A stretch of DNA of 64,000 nt from Streptomyces sp. NBC_01689 (lineage in GTDB: Bacteria; Actinomycetota; Actinomycetes; Streptomycetales; Streptomycetaceae). This document shows, in pieces, positions 62,453 to 64,000 of the stretch. The stretch is taken from positions 7,502,001 through 7,566,000 of the forward strand of contig NZ_CP109592.1 in NCBI RefSeq assembly GCF_036250675.1, read 5' to 3'. The translations under genes were made by a program, and so were the position numbers. Numbering within the stretch: the stretch's first letter is position 1; every line of letters begins with the position of its first letter. The notes under the pieces are model-generated. The model searched no databases and had not been told where the DNA came from. It saw only the letters and a program-made list of their open reading frames with translations.

Positions 62453-63712
62453 ATGGCCGCGGGATACCTGGAGATCCTCAGGGCGAGGCACGCCGCCCGG
62501 CTGCTCGCCGGCACCCTCACCGGACGGCTGCCGAACGCGACCGCCGCCATCGCGGTCGTGCTCTTCATCCGGGCCGAGGGCGGCACGTACGGCCTGGCGG
62601 GGGCGCTCGCCGCCGTGTACGGCGTGGCCAACGCCGTGGGACAGCCGCTGCTCGGGCGGCTCGTGGATCTCCACGGGCAGCCGCGCGTCCAGCTGCCCGC
62701 CGCGCTGGTCTCGGCCCTCGGCATGGCCGTCTTCGCCCTCTCGGGCACCGACCCGCTGCCCGTCGCCTACGCCGCCATGGTGGTCGCCGGGCTCTTCACC
62801 CCGCCCCTGGAGGGCGGCCTGCGCGCCCTGTGGCCGTCCGTGCTGCGCCGCGAGGACCAGGTGCACACCGCGTACGCGATGGACGCCGTGGCCCAAGAGG
62901 TCATGTTCACCGTCGGGCCCCTCCTGGTGACGCTCTTCGTGTCCCTCTGGTCCGCACAGGCCGCGCTGCTCATCCTGAACGGCATCGGGGTGCTGGGCGC
63001 CCTCTGGGTGGTCGTCTCGCCGCCCTCGCGCGCGTGGCGCTCGGCACCGCGCGAGGCGCACTGGCTCGGCGCGCTGCGCTCACCGGGTCTGCTGGCCCTG
63101 CTCGGCGCCTTCCTGTTCGTGGGGAGCGCGCTCGGCTCGATCACGGTCGCCGCGGTGTCGTACGCCGACGGCCACGGCGGGGACGCGGTGTACGGCTGGC
63201 TGATGGCGGCCCTGGGTCTCGGCGCGCTCGTCGGCGGCACGGTGTACGGGTCGCGGCCCCGGACGGGCGCGCCCGAGCGGCGACTGCGGGTGCTGGTGGC
63301 CTTCCTGGCGCTGTGTTACCTGCCGCTCCTGCTGATGCCGGGCGCGGCCGCCATGACCGCCCTCGCGGCGCTCGCCGGCGTGTTCCTGGCGCCCTGCATC
63401 GCCTGCGCGTTCATCATCGTGGACCGGCACGCCCCGAAGGGCACCGTCACCGAGGCGTTCTCCTGGCTTGTGACCACGTTCACCGTGGGAGCGTCGGTCG
63501 GGACGGGCCTCGCGGGGCCGGTCGTGGAGTGGGGCGGGACGGTGTGGGGCTTCGCCGTACCGGGCGCCGCGGGAGCCGCCGCACTGGTGGTTCTGCTGGC
63601 CACGGGGCGGGTCCTCGCAGCTACCGGGGACGGTGCGGTAGTTGCGGTCTCATCGGAAAATGATCCAAACCGTGCCGTCGAACCCCGTTTCAGCTCGGGG
63701 GATCGGGCGTAA
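62453..63712 (+). CDS. Major facilitator superfamily transporter
   Basis: 419 aa from ATG 62453 with GGAGAAGG upstream; 12 hydrophobic helices. The helix 2-3 loop reads GRLVDLHGQPRVQ, a variant of the MFS motif A (G-x-x-x-D-x-x-G-x-R). Family resemblance is to drug/sugar efflux-type MFS proteins. Substrate unknown. It is divergent from the LacI-type gene and ends 9 nt before pafA, so pafA may be transcribed from it or from a promoter inside it. Confidence 0.85.
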   Translation: MAAGYLEILRARHAARLLAGTLTGRLPNATAAIAVVLFIRAEGGTYGLAGALAAVYGVANAVGQPLLGRLVDLHGQPRVQLPAALVSALGMAVFALSGTDPLPVAYAAMVVAGLFTPPLEGGLRALWPSVLRREDQVHTAYAMDAVAQEVMFTVGPLLVTLFVSLWSAQAALLILNGIGVLGALWVVVSPPSRAWRSAPREAHWLGALRSPGLLALLGAFLFVGSALGSITVAAVSYADGHGGDAVYGWLMAALGLGALVGGTVYGSRPRTGAPERRLRVLVAFLALCYLPLLLMPGAAAMTALAALAGVFLAPCIACAFIIVDRHAPKGTVTEAFSWLVTTFTVGASVGTGLAGPVVEWGGTVWGFAVPGAAGAAALVVLLATGRVLAATGDGAVVAVSSENDPNRAVEPRFSSGDRA

Positions 63713-63721
63713 TGTTCAGTC

Positions 63722-64000
63722 ATGGACCGCCGCATTTTCGGGCTGGAGAACGAGTACGGCGTCACGTGTACGTTCAGGGGACAGCGGCGCCTGTCTCCCG
63801 ACGAGGTGGCGCGGTACCTCTTCCGCCGTGTCGTGTCATGGGGCCGCAGCAGCAATGTCTTTCTGCGGAACGGTGCCCGCCTCTATCTCGACGTGGGATC
63901 ACATCCGGAATACGCCACACCCGAATGTGACAACGTGACGGAACTCGTCACCCACGACAAAGCCGGCGAGCGCATTCTCGAAGGTCTCCTGGTGGACGCC
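63722..64000 (+). CDS. pafA: Pup ligase PafA, 3'-truncated by the window
   Basis: 93 codons are present and the gene continues past the edge. [20 protein letters not shown] contains the E-N-E-Y-G metal/ATP motif of the Dop/PafA family; here it is FGLENEYG rather than the MGIETEYG of Dop, which distinguishes ligase from deamidase. [21 protein letters not shown] and [14 protein letters not shown] follow, the second nucleotide-binding block. It joins the deamidated C-terminal Glu of Pup to lysines of target proteins using ATP. ATG 63722 lies 9 nt after the MFS stop. Confidence 0.95.
   Translation, partial: MDRRIFGLENEYGVTCTFRGQRRLSPDEVARYLFRRVVSWGRSSNVFLRNGARLYLDVGSHPEYATPECDNVTELVTHDKAGERILEGLLVDA

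Overview
The window is high-GC chromosomal DNA from a Streptomyces species. Five things point there: the pronounced third-position GC bias of the reading frames, a chaplin pair (chpH and chpC), the gylR/glpF/glpK/glpD glycerol operon, the mycothiol ligase gene mshC, and a complete Pup-proteasome locus (mpa/arc, dop, pup, prcB, prcA and the start of pafA). The order from the chaplins to pafA matches, as I remember it, a conserved core-chromosome segment of S. coelicolor. I see no prophage, insertion sequence, CRISPR array or integrase. The unusual material lies in lineage-specific elaborations of core genes.

Region by region. 1-3.0 kb: the end of an APC permease, then a Tat-type molybdopterin oxidoreductase overlapping a cytochrome b membrane subunit. 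3.1-7.8 kb: an L-idonate/gluconate catabolic operon (idonate dehydrogenase, SDR 5-ketogluconate reductase, GntP transporter, gluconokinase) with a divergent GntR/FadR-type regulator and a palindrome in the shared promoter region. 7.9-13.7 kb: a small YchJ/SEC-C protein, an M1 metallopeptidase, and overlapping it a Pls-like single-module NRPS (A-T-membrane-tandem acyltransferase-like domains) whose specificity residues read as lysine-like. 14.0 kb: tRNA-Leu(GAG). 14.3-17.3 kb: an M20 peptidase, chpH behind a BldN-like promoter, and a chpC with a long collagen-like spacer and a sortase motif. 17.4-25.1 kb: small conserved proteins, a degenerate RecD2-like protein, an aldo/keto reductase, an F420-type LLM oxidoreductase, a ferritin-like protein and CorA. 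25.2-30.2 kb: the conserved actinobacterial set phosphomutase-like / DUF3090 / kinase-fold SCO1664 family / mshC / PAC2. 30.6-34.6 kb: a FadR-type regulator and a large membrane NACHT-type NTPase.

34.9-40.7 kb: the glycerol operon, read leftward. GylR-type palindromes lie upstream of both gylR and glpF, and a 45-bp tandem array lies at the 3' end of gylR. 41.0-45.5 kb: metH and a HAD phosphatase. 46.0-49.2 kb: two tandem orphan peptide-binding lipoproteins. 49.4-55.0 kb: an orphan NarL-type regulator, a RecB-like nuclease, a site-2 protease with CBS domains, the tRNA m1A58 methyltransferase, a small secreted protein and a 3Fe-4S ferredoxin. 55.3-64.0 kb: the Pup-proteasome locus, with an apparently decayed endonuclease VII-like gene between pup and prcB, and a LacI/MFS pair between prcA and pafA.

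Transcription is often closed by long, near-perfect GC hairpins, including two back to back at 49.3 kb. Several housekeeping genes look leaderless, with a TANNNT hexamer 6-7 nt before ATG and no Shine-Dalgarno sequence. All functional calls rest on reading motifs by eye; no database search was possible.
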